Positions 16,371 to 25,870 are shown, numbered from the stretch's first letter. The stretch is 63,892 bases of DNA from Rikenellaceae bacterium (GCA_015060075.1 SUZE01000012.1:1-63892); one strand, 5' to 3'. Notes: a model not told the origin generated them from the letters alone. Program-made: numbers and translations.

Positions 16371-16553
16371 ATGGCAAAGGAGCCTACAAAAAGTTTTGTA
16401 CTTCGTATTGATGCCGAGATGATGGAGGCTATTGAGAGGTGGGCGGAAGATGAATTCCGCTCCACCAACGGTCAGTTGCAATATATTATCGCCGAAGCTC
16501 TGCACAAAAGCGGAAGAATCAAAAAAAAGAAGAAGACTGATGGAAGCAAATAA
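16371..16553 (+). CDS. Arc-type ribbon-helix-helix DNA-binding protein
   Basis: 60 aa. The N-terminal strand KSFVLRIDAEMMEAIERWAEDEFRS looks like the Arc/MetJ ribbon-helix-helix fold (one beta strand, then two helices with QLQYIIAEAL), followed by a Lys-rich tail. It is probably a dimeric DNA-binding regulator; the target is unknown. The next gene (start 16540) overlaps it by 14 bases. Its leader carries an AATTCTC repeat where a ribosome-binding site would be. Confidence 0.78.
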   Translation: MAKEPTKSFVLRIDAEMMEAIERWAEDEFRSTNGQLQYIIAEALHKSGRIKKKKKTDGSK

Positions 16554-17034
16554 CTTTATACAGATACTGCGCAAGATTAACCGAGGGGTATCGTTCAACT
16601 TGTGGCGTGTGCGCATCGGAGGATTGGAGATGGCTCTCTTCTTTCTTTTCGCCATCGGAGAGAAGCTCGTTTGCAGATTTATTCCGATGGAGCCCGACAC
16701 CCAACATATCGTAAGCGAAACGATGAGTTGTATCTCTGTGCTGATTCTCGGTGAGGCGATTATGCGTTCGCTCTATAAACTATTTCCTCGATATCGCTGG
16801 GGAACACTATTGGCAATGATTGGCGGAGCTGTCGGAGGTCTGCTTATTACAATTGTGATGGACCACTTCGACAAGGAGGTTGCGGTGGATACCAACGACC
16901 TTATTGCGTTGGGCGTTTGCGTTGCGCTCTTCATTGCAGCATATCTCTTCTGGCGACAGAGCGTCAATAAGGTAAAGCGACTAAAACTCGAACGAGATAT
17001 GAGTCGCAAAAGAAGATTGCATAAAGGTTATTGA
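16540..17034 (+). CDS. four-segment membrane protein of unknown function
   Basis: 164 aa, starting at ATG 16540 (MEANNFIQI). It has about four hydrophobic segments (residues ~30-47, ~58-75, ~86-104, ~119-137) and a basic C-terminus (KVKRLKLERDMSRKRR). It overlaps the ribbon-helix-helix gene by 14 bases, suggesting translational coupling. I do not recognise the family. Its neighbourhood (SPFH upstream, DUF975 downstream) suggests a membrane-organisation or stress role, which is only inference. Confidence 0.75.
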   Translation: MEANNFIQILRKINRGVSFNLWRVRIGGLEMALFFLFAIGEKLVCRFIPMEPDTQHIVSETMSCISVLILGEAIMRSLYKLFPRYRWGTLLAMIGGAVGGLLITIVMDHFDKEVAVDTNDLIALGVCVALFIAAYLFWRQSVNKVKRLKLERDMSRKRRLHKGY

Positions 17035-17064
17035 AATAAACACTAAAATTCTAAAAAAAAAACT

Positions 17065-17721
17065 ATGAAAACAAATTCTGAAATTAGACAGGAGGCCCTT
17101 GGTCTAATGAAGGGTAATTGGGGTATGGCAGTAGGTGTATCACTCGTGTTTATGCTATTGGTGTATGCCTGCTCGTTGGTTGCTACAACAATAGAAATGT
17201 TTGTTGGAACACCAATAGGCGATGGCGAAAGTGTGTTGATTCCAATATTCAGTATGCTTGCATCTATTTTATTTGTATTCCCGCTATCGTTCTCTCTTAT
17301 TATGCTCTTCTTGGGCTTTCTGCGTGGTACAGAGACTCTCAAAGTGAAAGGGCTATTCAAGGCCTTCAAAAAGCCTTACTACGGTAAGTCGATAGGATTG
17401 TACCTTTTGACCGCAATATTTACTGCACTTTGGACTCTGCTCCTTATCATTCCGGGTATCATCAAGAGTTTGTCGTATGCTTTGGCGCCATATATCTTGG
17501 CAGATAATCCCGAACTCACCGCAAACGAGGCAATCAATCGCAGTATGGAGATGATGAAGGGCCACAAGATGAGCCTCTTCCTTATGTGGTTGGGATATGT
17601 AGGATTTGCCTTGCTCTCAATTCTTGCGTTAGGTATTCCGTTGCTTTGGCTCTATCCTTACTACCAAGTGGTGTTGGCTAAGTTCTACGAGGAGATTAAA
17701 GCAGAGTCGGTTGCTGCTTAG
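17065..17721 (+). CDS. DUF975 family membrane protein
   Basis: 218 aa. The amphipathic start SEIRQEALGLMKGNWGMAV and the later IIPGIIKSLSYALAPYILADNPELTANEAINRSMEMMKGHK are hallmarks of DUF975, integral membrane proteins of unknown function. About five or six hydrophobic segments are present. It starts 30 bases after the preceding membrane protein gene and ends 21 bases before a strong bidirectional terminator. Confidence 0.88.
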   Translation: MKTNSEIRQEALGLMKGNWGMAVGVSLVFMLLVYACSLVATTIEMFVGTPIGDGESVLIPIFSMLASILFVFPLSFSLIMLFLGFLRGTETLKVKGLFKAFKKPYYGKSIGLYLLTAIFTALWTLLLIIPGIIKSLSYALAPYILADNPELTANEAINRSMEMMKGHKMSLFLMWLGYVGFALLSILALGIPLLWLYPYYQVVLAKFYEEIKAESVAA

Positions 17722-17742
17722 TATTGGAATAAAAAACATATG

Positions 17743-17784
17743 AAAAGTCAGCCTATTCTATTGCAGAATGGGCTGACTTTTTTT
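17743..17784. terminator. bidirectional terminator
   Basis: AAAAGTCAGCC...GGCTGACTTTTTT with an inner ATTCT/AGAAT stem. It lies between convergent genes DUF975 (+) and TatD (-). Confidence 0.92.
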
Positions 17785-17792
17785 ACTATTTT

Positions 17793-18365
17793 CTACCTGA
17801 AAATCTTATCGAAATTGGCTTGTGTAGCCTCAGTTAAAATGGCGATATCAACCCCTCGCAACTCGGCAATTCTGGCGTAAATATCCTCTATCGGAGTGGT
17901 GCTCTCATCGCTCTCAACAAAGAGGTGCGAGAGTGGGGTAGAACGCATTGCCTCGATGGTCTTTGGTGAGCGAAAAGTACGCTCTCCAAATGAGAGGTAA
18001 TATCCTTGTTTTACAGCGTGTTGTGCTTGCTCTGTCGAACCGATGAAACCATGAAAAATCGCCGCCGGAAGATGAAAATTCCGAAGTATTCGCATCACCT
18101 CCTCGAAGGCTCTAACACAGTGCAGAACGACCGGTTTTTGGTGCTGCTCGGCAAGGATTAATTGCGCTCGAAAAATGCGCTCCTGCTCTACGTGCGGAAC
18201 ATTGCACGCAAAGTCCAACCCAATCTCTCCGACAGCATCGGCAGTTGCAATGCCTTTCTCAACGACAGAGATGTCGCCACCAAGCGCATGCCATGGGTGA
18301 ATGCCCACGGTATCAATAGTTTGCGCCTGCGTAAGTGTATTATGTGTGTGAATATCTACAACCAT
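17793..18365 (-). CDS. TatD family hydrolase
   Basis: 190 aa. The metal-binding DIHTHNT motif is at residues 4-10 and EIGLDF at 47-52; VLHCVRA (80-86), IFHGFIGS (103-110) and the terminal FVESDES (149-155) complete the TatD pattern. TatD proteins are metal-dependent hydrolases/deoxyribonucleases of the amidohydrolase superfamily. It is shorter than the usual ~260 aa, with a compact middle. The start is ATG at 18365 (complement); the frame remains open far upstream, but that part is antisense to the PNGase-like gene. Confidence 0.87.
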   Translation of the reverse strand: MVVDIHTHNTLTQAQTIDTVGIHPWHALGGDISVVEKGIATADAVGEIGLDFACNVPHVEQERIFRAQLILAEQHQKPVVLHCVRAFEEVMRILRNFHLPAAIFHGFIGSTEQAQHAVKQGYYLSFGERTFRSPKTIEAMRSTPLSHLFVESDESTTPIEDIYARIAELRGVDIAILTEATQANFDKIFR

Positions 18366-18412
18366 TGCAAGTGTAAAGGTAGTGAATTTTTGCAATAATC
18401 GTGAATAATTCG

Positions 18413-18420
18413 TAACTTCG
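18413..18420 (+). promoter_or_regulatory. -7-like box TAACTTCG
   Basis: TAACTTCG (TTCG variant of the -7 box) 24 bases before the PNGase-like start; it sits in the 78-base divergent gap to TatD. Confidence 0.4.
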
Positions 18421-18443
18421 CAACACAAATATTGAAGAAGCGT

Positions 18444-19553
18444 ATGAATAGAAGAGTATATCCCGCCATGGTTGCAGTTTTGGCTTTGTTGATGTGTGGT
18501 TGTGTAGAAGAGACTCCACGCATACCTACGCCGTACAAGGTGCGACAGATTAATCGTCTGCCGTTTTACTTTGAAAATCCCGAGAGTCGTACAGCTGCTG
18601 TGAGTGTGACATCGGAGGAGCATCGCCTCTCGTTCTTCGGTTGGGGAGAGCAGACGGATAAAGCATTCACAATGCAACTCCCTGACGATGTGTCGTCTTA
18701 CAATAGGGTGTTGCTCGAATACCGAATGGGAGCATGGGAGAAGATGCCAGGCGAGTGGGATAATACGACAATGCTCTTTGTTGAGAATAAAGATGGCGAG
18801 CGTTTCGAGATAGCCCGTGCCATAACCCCATACGGCAACTCTTTTGGCAGTTTGTGGAGTAAGACTTTCTGGCTCGATGTTACCGAGTATCTGCCGATGT
18901 TGCAGGGTGAAACAACATTTTATCTCTACTATGGTGGCTGGGACGCTACGGATAAGCGTGCGCATACCGTTACGGTAACCTTCCACTACTACAAGGGCAA
19001 GCGGGCTCGCAATACCGTTTTTGTGCATAAGTTGTACGATTCGAGCCGTGATGGAAATTCGGGTTATCGTGCTTGGTGCTATGGTGTGGCAGGTTACGAT
19101 ATAGAGGCGGAAGAGCGTTTGGGCTTGCGTACAATCGAGGTGCCTGAGAATGTCAAGTCGTTGGAGTTGCGTGTAGCCATAACGGGGCATGGACACGACC
19201 AAGGCAAATTTGTCGAGCGAGTTGGTTATAGGACCAAAAATGCAGCCGAATTTGATGAAAACTACTACAAGTTTGTGGTGAATGGAGAACAGCAAGAGGC
19301 TGAGGGTTATATCTTCTACGACAATAGTACCAACTATAAACAGGCAGGAACATATCTCTATGACCGAGCCAATTGGGCGCCTGGCAACCCAATTAATGTT
19401 CAGTATTGGTCGATTGAGGCGCCTGCGGAGGGCTATGGTACGATGACTCTCGATATCAACTTGGACAAGTTTGAGTCGAAGATGACTGAGCCAAATGCCG
19501 AGGGTGTGGCACAATATATCACGGAGGTTTTCCTGTTTGGTTTCGATAAGTAG
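18444..19553 (+). CDS. PNGase F-like lipoprotein (peptide-N-glycosidase family)
   Basis: 369 aa from ATG 18444 (a TTG at 18432 is a less likely start). The signal sequence ends in LLMCGC with two possible lipidated Cys (residues 18 and 20). The rest resembles the two-domain N- and C-terminal eight-stranded jelly rolls of PNGase F, including the GHGHDQGKF metal/glycan-like segment, VERVGYR, and the ending region with WAPGNP typical of the C-terminal domain. PNGase F cleaves N-linked glycans from asparagine. I infer a periplasmic or surface glycoprotein deglycosylase; catalytic Asp/Glu residues were not individually verified. Confidence 0.75.
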   Translation: MNRRVYPAMVAVLALLMCGCVEETPRIPTPYKVRQINRLPFYFENPESRTAAVSVTSEEHRLSFFGWGEQTDKAFTMQLPDDVSSYNRVLLEYRMGAWEKMPGEWDNTTMLFVENKDGERFEIARAITPYGNSFGSLWSKTFWLDVTEYLPMLQGETTFYLYYGGWDATDKRAHTVTVTFHYYKGKRARNTVFVHKLYDSSRDGNSGYRAWCYGVAGYDIEAEERLGLRTIEVPENVKSLELRVAITGHGHDQGKFVERVGYRTKNAAEFDENYYKFVVNGEQQEAEGYIFYDNSTNYKQAGTYLYDRANWAPGNPINVQYWSIEAPAEGYGTMTLDINLDKFESKMTEPNAEGVAQYITEVFLFGFDK

Positions 19554-19581
19554 CAAAAAGCACTTAATCACAGAGTGATAA

Positions 19582-19617
19582 GTGGGTATCCAATAACTTT
19601 TGGGTACCCACATTTTG
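19582..19617 (+). terminator. terminator after the PNGase-like gene
   Basis: GTGGGTA (19582-19588) pairs with TACCCAC (19605-19611), with inner TCC/GGG-type pairing, then ATTTTG. A second hairpin, CACTTA...TAAGTG, lies just upstream (19561-19584). Confidence 0.65.
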
Positions 19618-19690
19618 TGTGAGGAGAACTAAATTTGCAATAATTGTGAAAAAAATAACACAAAAGGGGTGTAATCTCGCAAAAAATTAG

Positions 19691-19698
19691 TATCTTCG
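19691..19698 (+). promoter_or_regulatory. -7-like box TATCTTCG for the nqr operon
   Basis: TATCTTCG, close to TAnnTTTG, 98 bases before nqrA. It is probably the promoter of nqrABCDEF with a long leader. Confidence 0.5.
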
Positions 19699-19795
19699 CA
19701 GGCGATTTTTAGGGGATTTGATTCCCAAAGGGAATAAACGATTTTTTCCGAAACAAAAACAAATAATTTTATTCACTAACAAAAACACAAAAAAC

Positions 19796-21136
19796 ATGTC
19801 GAAAATCATTAAACTTTGCAAAGGTTTGGATATTCGCTTGCAGGGAGAGGCACAGAAGACGATAGTCGATGCTCCGTTGGCTTCGGAGTATGCTGTGTCG
19901 CCACTCGATTTCGAGGGCATTACCCCAAAGATGCTTGTTAAGGTTGGTGACACAGTAGAGGCAGGTTCTCCACTCTTCTTCGACAAGAAGCGTCCGGAGA
20001 TTCTCTTCACCTCGCCTGTCAGCGGTACTGTTGCTGCTGTCAATCGTGGCGAGAAGCGTAAGATTCTCTCTGTTGTTGTCACAGCCGATAAGGAGGTTGC
20101 GTACAAGAAGTTTGCTTCGCTCGACCTCTCGAAGGCATCGCGTGAGCAGATTATCGAACTTTTGCTCGAATCGGGATTGTGGACGATGTTTGTTCAGCGT
20201 CCTTACGGTGTTGTCGCTACTCCAAGCGATAAGCCAAAGGCTATCTTTGTGTCGGCATTCGACAGCGCTCCTCTCGCTATCGACTACGATTTTGCACTTG
20301 CTGACCAACAACAGCCGTTGCAGAAGGGATTTGATGTATTGCGCCGTCTGACCGATGGTAAGGTACATCTTTCGTACAACGCTTGCGGTCAGGTGCCACA
20401 GGTTGAGGGTGTAGAGTTGCACGCATTCAAGGGTAAGCACCCTGCGGGCAATGTAGGTGTTCAAATTCACCACATCGACCCAATCAACAAGGGCGAGAAG
20501 GTTTGGACTTTGAACATTCAGGATGTTGTAATTCTCGGTCGTTTGTTCCTTACAGGTAAGGTAGATATGAGCCGTGTAGTTGCTGTTGCAGGTTCGTGTG
20601 TGGCAGAGCCAAAGTACTACCGTGTAGTTGCAGGTGCTTCGGTTGAGTCAATCTTGGGCGGTAAGCTGTCAAACGAACATGCTCGTGTTATTTCGGGCAA
20701 TGTCTTGACGGGTCGCAATGTTGGCAAAGAGGGATTCCTCGGTGTCAATGCTAACCAGATTACCGTAATTCCTGAGGGCGATAACTACGAGTTGCTCGGT
20801 TGGGCAATGCCTCGTTTCAAGAAGTTCTCTGTATCGCGTGCATACTTCTCTTGGCTGTTCCCTTGCCGCAAGTACAACCTCGATACCAACCTCAATGGTG
20901 GCGAGCGTGCTTTCGTTATGAACGACCTCTACGAGAAGTACTTGCCAATGGATATCTATCCGGTACACCTTGTGAAGGCTTGCTTGGCTAACGATTTGGA
21001 TAAGATGGAGAATCTCGGTATCTACGAGGTTGTGGAGGAGGATTTGGCACTTTGCGAGTTCGTCTGCCCTTCGAAGATTGAGATTCAGCAGATTCTCCGC
21101 AATGGTATTAACACAATGATTAAGGAGGAGGAGTAA
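19796..21136 (+). CDS. nqrA: Na+-translocating NADH:quinone reductase subunit A
   Basis: 446 aa. NqrA is a peripheral cytoplasmic subunit of the Na+-NQR complex that carries NADH electrons to quinone while pumping Na+. The N-terminus KIIKLCKGLDIRLQGEA and GDTVEAGSPLFFDKKRPEI match the family, as does the biotinyl-lipoyl-like part near residues 40-70. I chose ATG 19796 because upstream in-frame codons extend into the leader. It overlaps nqrB by one base (TAATG). Confidence 0.96.
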   Translation: MSKIIKLCKGLDIRLQGEAQKTIVDAPLASEYAVSPLDFEGITPKMLVKVGDTVEAGSPLFFDKKRPEILFTSPVSGTVAAVNRGEKRKILSVVVTADKEVAYKKFASLDLSKASREQIIELLLESGLWTMFVQRPYGVVATPSDKPKAIFVSAFDSAPLAIDYDFALADQQQPLQKGFDVLRRLTDGKVHLSYNACGQVPQVEGVELHAFKGKHPAGNVGVQIHHIDPINKGEKVWTLNIQDVVILGRLFLTGKVDMSRVVAVAGSCVAEPKYYRVVAGASVESILGGKLSNEHARVISGNVLTGRNVGKEGFLGVNANQITVIPEGDNYELLGWAMPRFKKFSVSRAYFSWLFPCRKYNLDTNLNGGERAFVMNDLYEKYLPMDIYPVHLVKACLANDLDKMENLGIYEVVEEDLALCEFVCPSKIEIQQILRNGINTMIKEEE

Positions 21137-22278
21137 TGAAGGCACTTCGTAATATAGTAGATAAGATTAAGCCAACCTTCTCGAAGGGTGGCAAACTCGG
21201 TTTCTTGCACTCGACTTTCGATGCTTTCGAGACCTTCTTGTTCGTTCCTAACACCACAACTCAGCACGGTGCGCATGTTCGCGACTGTAACGATATCAAG
21301 CGTACAATGATTACCGTTGTTGTGGCTCTTATCCCTTGCCTCTTGTTCGGCTGCTACAATACAGGTTTGCAGGTAGGCTTGGAGGGCTGGTTGGCATTCG
21401 CTTACGGCTTGGTGCGAATCCTTCCGATGATTGCCGTATCGTATATCGTTGGTTTGGGTATCGAGTTCACCGTAGCGCAGTGGCGTGGTCATGAGGTTAA
21501 TGAGGGATTCCTCGTTTCGGGACTTTTGATTCCTTTGGTAATGCCTGTAAGTACTCCGCTTTGGATGGTTGGTCTTGGTACCGCATTTGCCGTAATCTTC
21601 GGTAAGGAGATTTTCGGTGGAACGGGTATGAATGTATTCAACCCTGCTGTTTTGGCTCGTGCATTTGTATTCTTCGCCTACACTCCGCAGATGTCGGGTG
21701 AGACCGTTTGGTACTCGACTTGGAAGATGTTTGGCGCAACCGATGCTCAGACAGGTGCTACCGCTTTGGAGCAGTTGGCTACAACGGGTGGTATGCAGTG
21801 GTCGGCTCTCGATGCGTTCCTCGGCTTTATCCCTGGCTCGTTCGGTGAGACTTCGACCTTGGCTATCTTGATAGGTGCCGCTATCTTGCTCTACACAGGT
21901 GTTGCTTCGTGGAAGACTATGGTGTCGGTATTTGTTGGTGGTTTGGCTATGGCATACCTCTTCAACCTTTGCGGCGTTGGCGCAATGGGCTCGCAGGGTG
22001 TTGAGCCTTATATGCACTTGCTCGTTGGTGGTTTTGCCTTCGGTGCTGTGTTTATGGCAACAGACCCTGTAACTTCGGCACAGACTTCGACAGGTAAGTA
22101 TATCGTAGGCTTCTTGACAGGTGCTATCGCAATTATGATTCGTGAGATTAACCCTGCATATCCGGAGGGTATGATGCTCTCGATTCTCTTTATGAATGCG
22201 TTGGCTCCGCTTGTAGACTACTTTGTAGTTGAGGCTAATATCCGCCGCCGTAAGAATCGTGTTAAAACTGTTAAATAA
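21136..22278 (+). CDS. nqrB: Na+-NQR subunit B
   Basis: 380-aa integral membrane subunit with about ten hydrophobic segments. It carries covalently bound FMN on Thr: the TGAT motif is present at residues 206-209 (T209). Ribo-flavin is also thought to bind in this subunit. It overlaps nqrA by one base and is followed after 13 bases by nqrC, as usual. Confidence 0.97.
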   Translation: MKALRNIVDKIKPTFSKGGKLGFLHSTFDAFETFLFVPNTTTQHGAHVRDCNDIKRTMITVVVALIPCLLFGCYNTGLQVGLEGWLAFAYGLVRILPMIAVSYIVGLGIEFTVAQWRGHEVNEGFLVSGLLIPLVMPVSTPLWMVGLGTAFAVIFGKEIFGGTGMNVFNPAVLARAFVFFAYTPQMSGETVWYSTWKMFGATDAQTGATALEQLATTGGMQWSALDAFLGFIPGSFGETSTLAILIGAAILLYTGVASWKTMVSVFVGGLAMAYLFNLCGVGAMGSQGVEPYMHLLVGGFAFGAVFMATDPVTSAQTSTGKYIVGFLTGAIAIMIREINPAYPEGMMLSILFMNALAPLVDYFVVEANIRRRKNRVKTVK

Positions 22279-22291
22279 GGAGGGTAAGGCT

Positions 22292-23023
22292 ATGAAATTC
22301 AATACAAATAGTAATGTATATATCATCATCTACTCGGTAGTGATGGTAGTTATCGTGGCTGTATTGCTGTCGTTGGCAGCCCTCGGCTTGAAGCCTCGTC
22401 AAGACGAGAATATTCTCAACGAGAAGAAGACTCAGATTGTGAAGGCTCTCGGCTACGATGTTGCGACCACTTCGTACGATGAGGTTGTGGCAGAGGCGGC
22501 TTTGCTCGATGCACAGGGTGCAGTCGTAAACAACGATGTAGCAAAGGTTTTCGAGGCTTTGCAAGATGTTAAGGGCTCGCGTGAGGCGGGTTCGTTCCCA
22601 ATCTTCAAGGCTAAGGACGGTAGCGTTGTAGTACCTTTGTATGGTGCAGGTCTTTGGGGACCAATCTGGGGCTATGTTGCTTTGGCTCCCGATATGAATA
22701 CCGTTAAGGGTATCGTACTCGACCACTCGGGCGAGACTCCGGGCTTGGGTGCGGAGATTACCACTGCAAAGCATCAGGCTATGTATCCCGGTAAGACCGT
22801 ATTCGAGGGTGAGGAGTTAGTGGGTATCACCTTGAAGAAGGGTGGTGCTGACGAGAACAATCCTCACGAGGTTGATGCCATCACCGGTGGTACAAAGACT
22901 TCGGACGGTGTTTCGGCTATGATTAAGGATTGCTTGGTGTCGTATGTGCCATATTTCGTGGCAGCAAAGGTGACTGCTGAGCAGGAGTCTAACGAATTAA
23001 ACACAGAGAACAATGGCAAGTAA
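22292..23023 (+). CDS. nqrC: Na+-NQR subunit C
   Basis: 243 aa. It has one N-terminal membrane segment (about residues 9-30) and a periplasmic FMN-binding domain. The FMN attachment site is written as AITGGTKTS here rather than the usual (S/T)GAT, with the final Thr of TGGT as the likely attachment residue; this is a Gly-for-Ala change inside the motif. ATG 22292 follows an AAGG-like site. The gene overlaps nqrD by 11 bases. Confidence 0.96.
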   Translation: MKFNTNSNVYIIIYSVVMVVIVAVLLSLAALGLKPRQDENILNEKKTQIVKALGYDVATTSYDEVVAEAALLDAQGAVVNNDVAKVFEALQDVKGSREAGSFPIFKAKDGSVVVPLYGAGLWGPIWGYVALAPDMNTVKGIVLDHSGETPGLGAEITTAKHQAMYPGKTVFEGEELVGITLKKGGADENNPHEVDAITGGTKTSDGVSAMIKDCLVSYVPYFVAAKVTAEQESNELNTENNGK

Positions 23024-23636
23024 GAGTTTGAAAAATTTGACAGCTCCGCTCAGCGGAAATAACCCTGTCATCGTTCAGATTCTCGGAATCTGTTCGGCTT
23101 TGGCTGTTACCGTGCAACTCAAACCTGCTATTGTTATGGGTTTGTCGGTAATGGTAGTTACAGCGTTTGCCAACTTGGTGATGTCGATTTTGCGTAAGGG
23201 TGTGCCTTCGCGTATCCGTATCATCGTACAGTTGGTTGTAATCGCTTCGTTGGTTATCTTGGTAGACCAAGTATTGAAGGCATTTGTTTACGATGTATCG
23301 AAGCAGTTGTCGGTATATGTTGGTCTGATTATTACAAACTGTATCGTGATGGGCCGTGTTGAGGCGTTCGCATTGCAGAATAAGCCTTGGGATTCGTTCC
23401 TCGATGGTATCGGTAACGGTGCAGGCTACGGCTTGATTCTCGTAATCGTGGCATTCTTCCGCGAGTTGCTTGGCTCGGGCTCGTTGTTTGGTTATCCAAT
23501 CTTCGAGAAGCTCGGTCTTTACGAATTGGGCTACGCAAATTGCGGTTTGATGTTGTTCCCACCGATGGCGTTGATTATTGTTGGTTGCATCATCTGGATT
23601 CACCGTACTATTAACACTAACTTACAGGAGAAATAG
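23013..23636 (+). CDS. nqrD: Na+-NQR subunit D
   Basis: 207-aa membrane subunit with about six hydrophobic segments, homologous to RnfE/Nqr[19 protein letters not shown] and the Cys in ITNCIVMG are typical; these Cys residues hold an iron centre between NqrD and NqrE. It overlaps nqrC and precedes nqrE by 11 bases. Confidence 0.96.
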   Translation: MASKSLKNLTAPLSGNNPVIVQILGICSALAVTVQLKPAIVMGLSVMVVTAFANLVMSILRKGVPSRIRIIVQLVVIASLVILVDQVLKAFVYDVSKQLSVYVGLIITNCIVMGRVEAFALQNKPWDSFLDGIGNGAGYGLILVIVAFFRELLGSGSLFGYPIFEKLGLYELGYANCGLMLFPPMALIIVGCIIWIHRTINTNLQEK

Positions 23637-23647
23637 GAGGATAGATT

Positions 23648-24256
23648 ATGGAAACATTGAATTTATTTATTCGTTCGATTTTTATCGACAACATGGTCTT
23701 CGCATTCTTCTTCGGAATGTGCTCCTACATTGCCGTATCCAAGAATGTTAAGACGGCTCTCGGTCTTGGTCTTGCCGTAACTTTCGTGCAGACAATGACC
23801 GTGCCTTTGAACTACCTCTTGAATGAGTATGTTTTGGCTCCTAATGCGTTGGTTGAGGGTGTAGATTTGTCGTTCCTCTCGTTCATCGTCTTTATCGCCG
23901 TTATCGCTGCATTTGTGCAGTTGGTGGAGATGATTGTCGAGAAGTTCTCGCCAACCCTCTATAACCAGCTCGGTATCTTCCTTCCGCTTATCGCTGTAAA
24001 CTGCGCCATCATGGGTGGCTCGTTGTTTATGCAGCAGATGGTCGGTGCAGGCGAGATTCGCAATGTTGGCGAATCGGTAGTATATGGTTTAGGCTCAGGT
24101 CTTGGCTGGTGGTTGGCTATCGTTATGATGGCTGCTATCCGTGAGCGTCTTGCCTACTCGCATATTCCGGCTGCATTGAAGGGTCCGGGTATCGCATTTA
24201 TTATCACAGGCCTTATGGGTATCGCATTTATGATATTCTCGGGTATTCAGTTGTAA
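23648..24256 (+). CDS. nqrE: Na+-NQR subunit E
   Basis: 202-aa membrane subunit related to Nqr[22 protein letters not shown] and [11 protein letters not shown] carry the conserved Cys residues for the iron centre. It is fifth of six genes in the operon. Confidence 0.97.
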   Translation: METLNLFIRSIFIDNMVFAFFFGMCSYIAVSKNVKTALGLGLAVTFVQTMTVPLNYLLNEYVLAPNALVEGVDLSFLSFIVFIAVIAAFVQLVEMIVEKFSPTLYNQLGIFLPLIAVNCAIMGGSLFMQQMVGAGEIRNVGESVVYGLGSGLGWWLAIVMMAAIRERLAYSHIPAALKGPGIAFIITGLMGIAFMIFSGIQL

Positions 24257-24279
24257 ACCTTTAATAAGAGTATAAAAAG

Positions 24280-25536
24280 ATGGTAAAAGTAATTATTGTT
24301 GCAATTGTTGCCTTTCTTGCAGTAACCCTCCTTTTGGTGGCACTGTTGCTCTTTGCAAAGGCAAAACTGACCTCGTCAGGCAATGTAACCATCGACATCA
24401 ACAACGGCAAGAAGGTCGTTGAGGTTGAGGCCGGTGGTAACCTCCTCGCTACACTCGCTACGGCAGACATCTTCCTCCCATCGGCTTGCGGTGGTAAGGG
24501 TGCTTGCGGACAGTGCAAGTGTCAGGTTTTGGAGGGTGGCGGCGAGGTTCTTCCTACCGAAACAGGCTTCTTCAACCGCAAGCAGATTCGTGAGAATTGG
24601 CGTTTGGGTTGCCAGGTAAAGGTTAAGGAGGATATGAAAATCGCTGTTCCTGATTCGGTGTTGAGCATCAAGAAGTGGGAGTGTGAGGTTATCTCGAACC
24701 ACAATGTTGCTACCTTCATCAAGGAGTTCGTGGTGAAGTTGCCTGAGGGCGAGCACCTCAACTTCCGTTCGGGTGGTTACATTCAGATTGATGTGCCTGC
24801 AATCACTGTTGATTACAAGGATATCGATGTAGACCCTCAGTACGAGGAGGATTGGGTTAAGTTTGGTCTTCGTGATTTGAAGATGGTAAACCCTGAGCCT
24901 CAGGTGCGTGCTTATTCGTGCGCTACTTACCCTGCCGAGGGCGATATCATTCGTTTGAATGTTCGTATCGCAACCCCTCCATTCGGTCCTGACCGTAAGA
25001 TGTTGCCTGTAAATCCGGGTGTCTGCTCGTCTTATATCTACTCGCTCAAACCGGGCGATAAGATTACTATGTCGGGTCCTTACGGAGAGTTCTTCTTGCC
25101 GGACAACTTGCCTGATACTCAGGAGTTGATTTTCATCGGTGGTGGTGCAGGTATGGCGCCTATGCGTTCGCACATTATGCACCTCTTCAAGACCGAGAAG
25201 ACAAAGCGTCCGGTGTCGTTCTGGTATGGTGCACGTTCGCTCAAAGAGGCGTTCTATTTGGAGGACTACGCAGAGATTGAGCGTGAGTTCCCTAACTTCA
25301 AGTTCAACCTTGCTCTCGACCGTCCAGACCCAGAGGCAGATGCAGCAGGCGTGGACTACAAGGTGGGATTCGTTCACAACGTTCTCTTCGAGAACTACCT
25401 CAAAAACCACGAGGACCCAGAGGGTTGTATCTACCTTATGTGCGGACCTCCAATGATGGTCGGAGCAGTTGAAAAACTCCTCGATTCACTCGGAGTGCCA
25501 CCGGAGAATATTTTGTACGATAACTTCGGCGCATAA
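24280..25536 (+). CDS. nqrF: Na+-NQR subunit F, NADH dehydrogenase module
   Basis: 418 aa. One N-terminal membrane segment (about residues 5-26) is followed by a [2Fe-2S] ferredoxin domain with C70, C76, C79 and C111 (SACGGKGACGQC). The C-terminal FAD/NAD(H) reductase domain contains RAYSCATYP for FAD and the GGGAGMAPMRSH NAD-binding loop; it ends ILYDNFGA. NqrF oxidises NADH and starts electron flow in the complex. The stop codon at 25534-25536 overlaps palindromic element d. Confidence 0.97.
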   Translation: MVKVIIVAIVAFLAVTLLLVALLLFAKAKLTSSGNVTIDINNGKKVVEVEAGGNLLATLATADIFLPSACGGKGACGQCKCQVLEGGGEVLPTETGFFNRKQIRENWRLGCQVKVKEDMKIAVPDSVLSIKKWECEVISNHNVATFIKEFVVKLPEGEHLNFRSGGYIQIDVPAITVDYKDIDVDPQYEEDWVKFGLRDLKMVNPEPQVRAYSCATYPAEGDIIRLNVRIATPPFGPDRKMLPVNPGVCSSYIYSLKPGDKITMSGPYGEFFLPDNLPDTQELIFIGGGAGMAPMRSHIMHLFKTEKTKRPVSFWYGARSLKEAFYLEDYAEIEREFPNFKFNLALDRPDPEADAAGVDYKVGFVHNVLFENYLKNHEDPEGCIYLMCGPPMMVGAVEKLLDSLGVPPENILYDNFGA

Positions 25537-25661
25537 AAATCATTCTGATTGGTGAATTTCTCACCAAAACTTCGATAGCCCGATTGCTCACATAGGCTTA
25601 CTATGCTGCGCATCGGGCTTCTTGTTTGGCAAGAAATTCCCTCAATCATTTCTGATTTTTA
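25535..25661. repeat. palindromic intergenic element d
   Basis: Starts at the nqrF stop. Arms AAAAATCA and TGATTTTTA; an inner stem GCCCGAT/ATCGGGC; tip CATAG-gctta-CTATG (25591-25605). It is a likely nqr operon 3' structure. Confidence 0.87.
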
Positions 25662-25747
25662 GAGATTGTGTACTATCCCGAAGGTCTTTCTTTTGCGATG
25701 CACCACATCTCACGACTTCTAACGAGAAATTAAAAACGCATTTTAAG
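25602..25747. repeat. 146-bp direct repeat, copy 1
   Basis: Right half of element d plus a half-element fragment (25662-25731) and the first bases of element e. It recurs at 25871-26016 with only a few differences (for example GATGCACCACA vs GGTGCACCGCA), at offset 269. Confidence 0.92.
25662..25731. repeat. solo right half of a palindromic element
   Basis: This stretch matches the right half of element g (33107-33167): GTACTATCCC, GGTCTTT, CACCACATCTCAC, ACTTCT, ACGAGAAAT. Its left half is missing here, so the locus looks like a mosaic of element halves. Confidence 0.75.
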
Positions 25748-25856
25748 GGGCAACTACTTCGTTGCTCTGCGATAATCCGCTTGCTCACATAGGTCTACTA
25801 TGCTGCGCAAGCGGATTTCTTGTGCGCCTTATATTTGCCTCCTTAAAATGCGTTTT
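25733..25856. repeat. palindromic intergenic element e
   Basis: One of the clearest palindromes: AAAACGCATTTTAAGG at the left end pairs with CCTTAAAATGCGTTTT at the right end; an inner stem ATCCGCTTG/CAAGCGGAT; tip CATAG-gtcta-CTATG (25788-25802). Confidence 0.88.
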
Positions 25857-25870
25857 ACCGTATTGCACTG

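Noticed and set aside
18366..19613. Minus-strand frame that extends the TatD gene to 606 codons
   Set aside because: The extra part is antisense to the PNGase F-like gene, has no family features, and TatD has a proper start at 18365.
21085..22329. Long open frame antisense to nqrB (about 414 codons)
   Set aside because: Shadow of the nqrB gene; composition rich in His/Arg/Ser as expected for a reverse frame.
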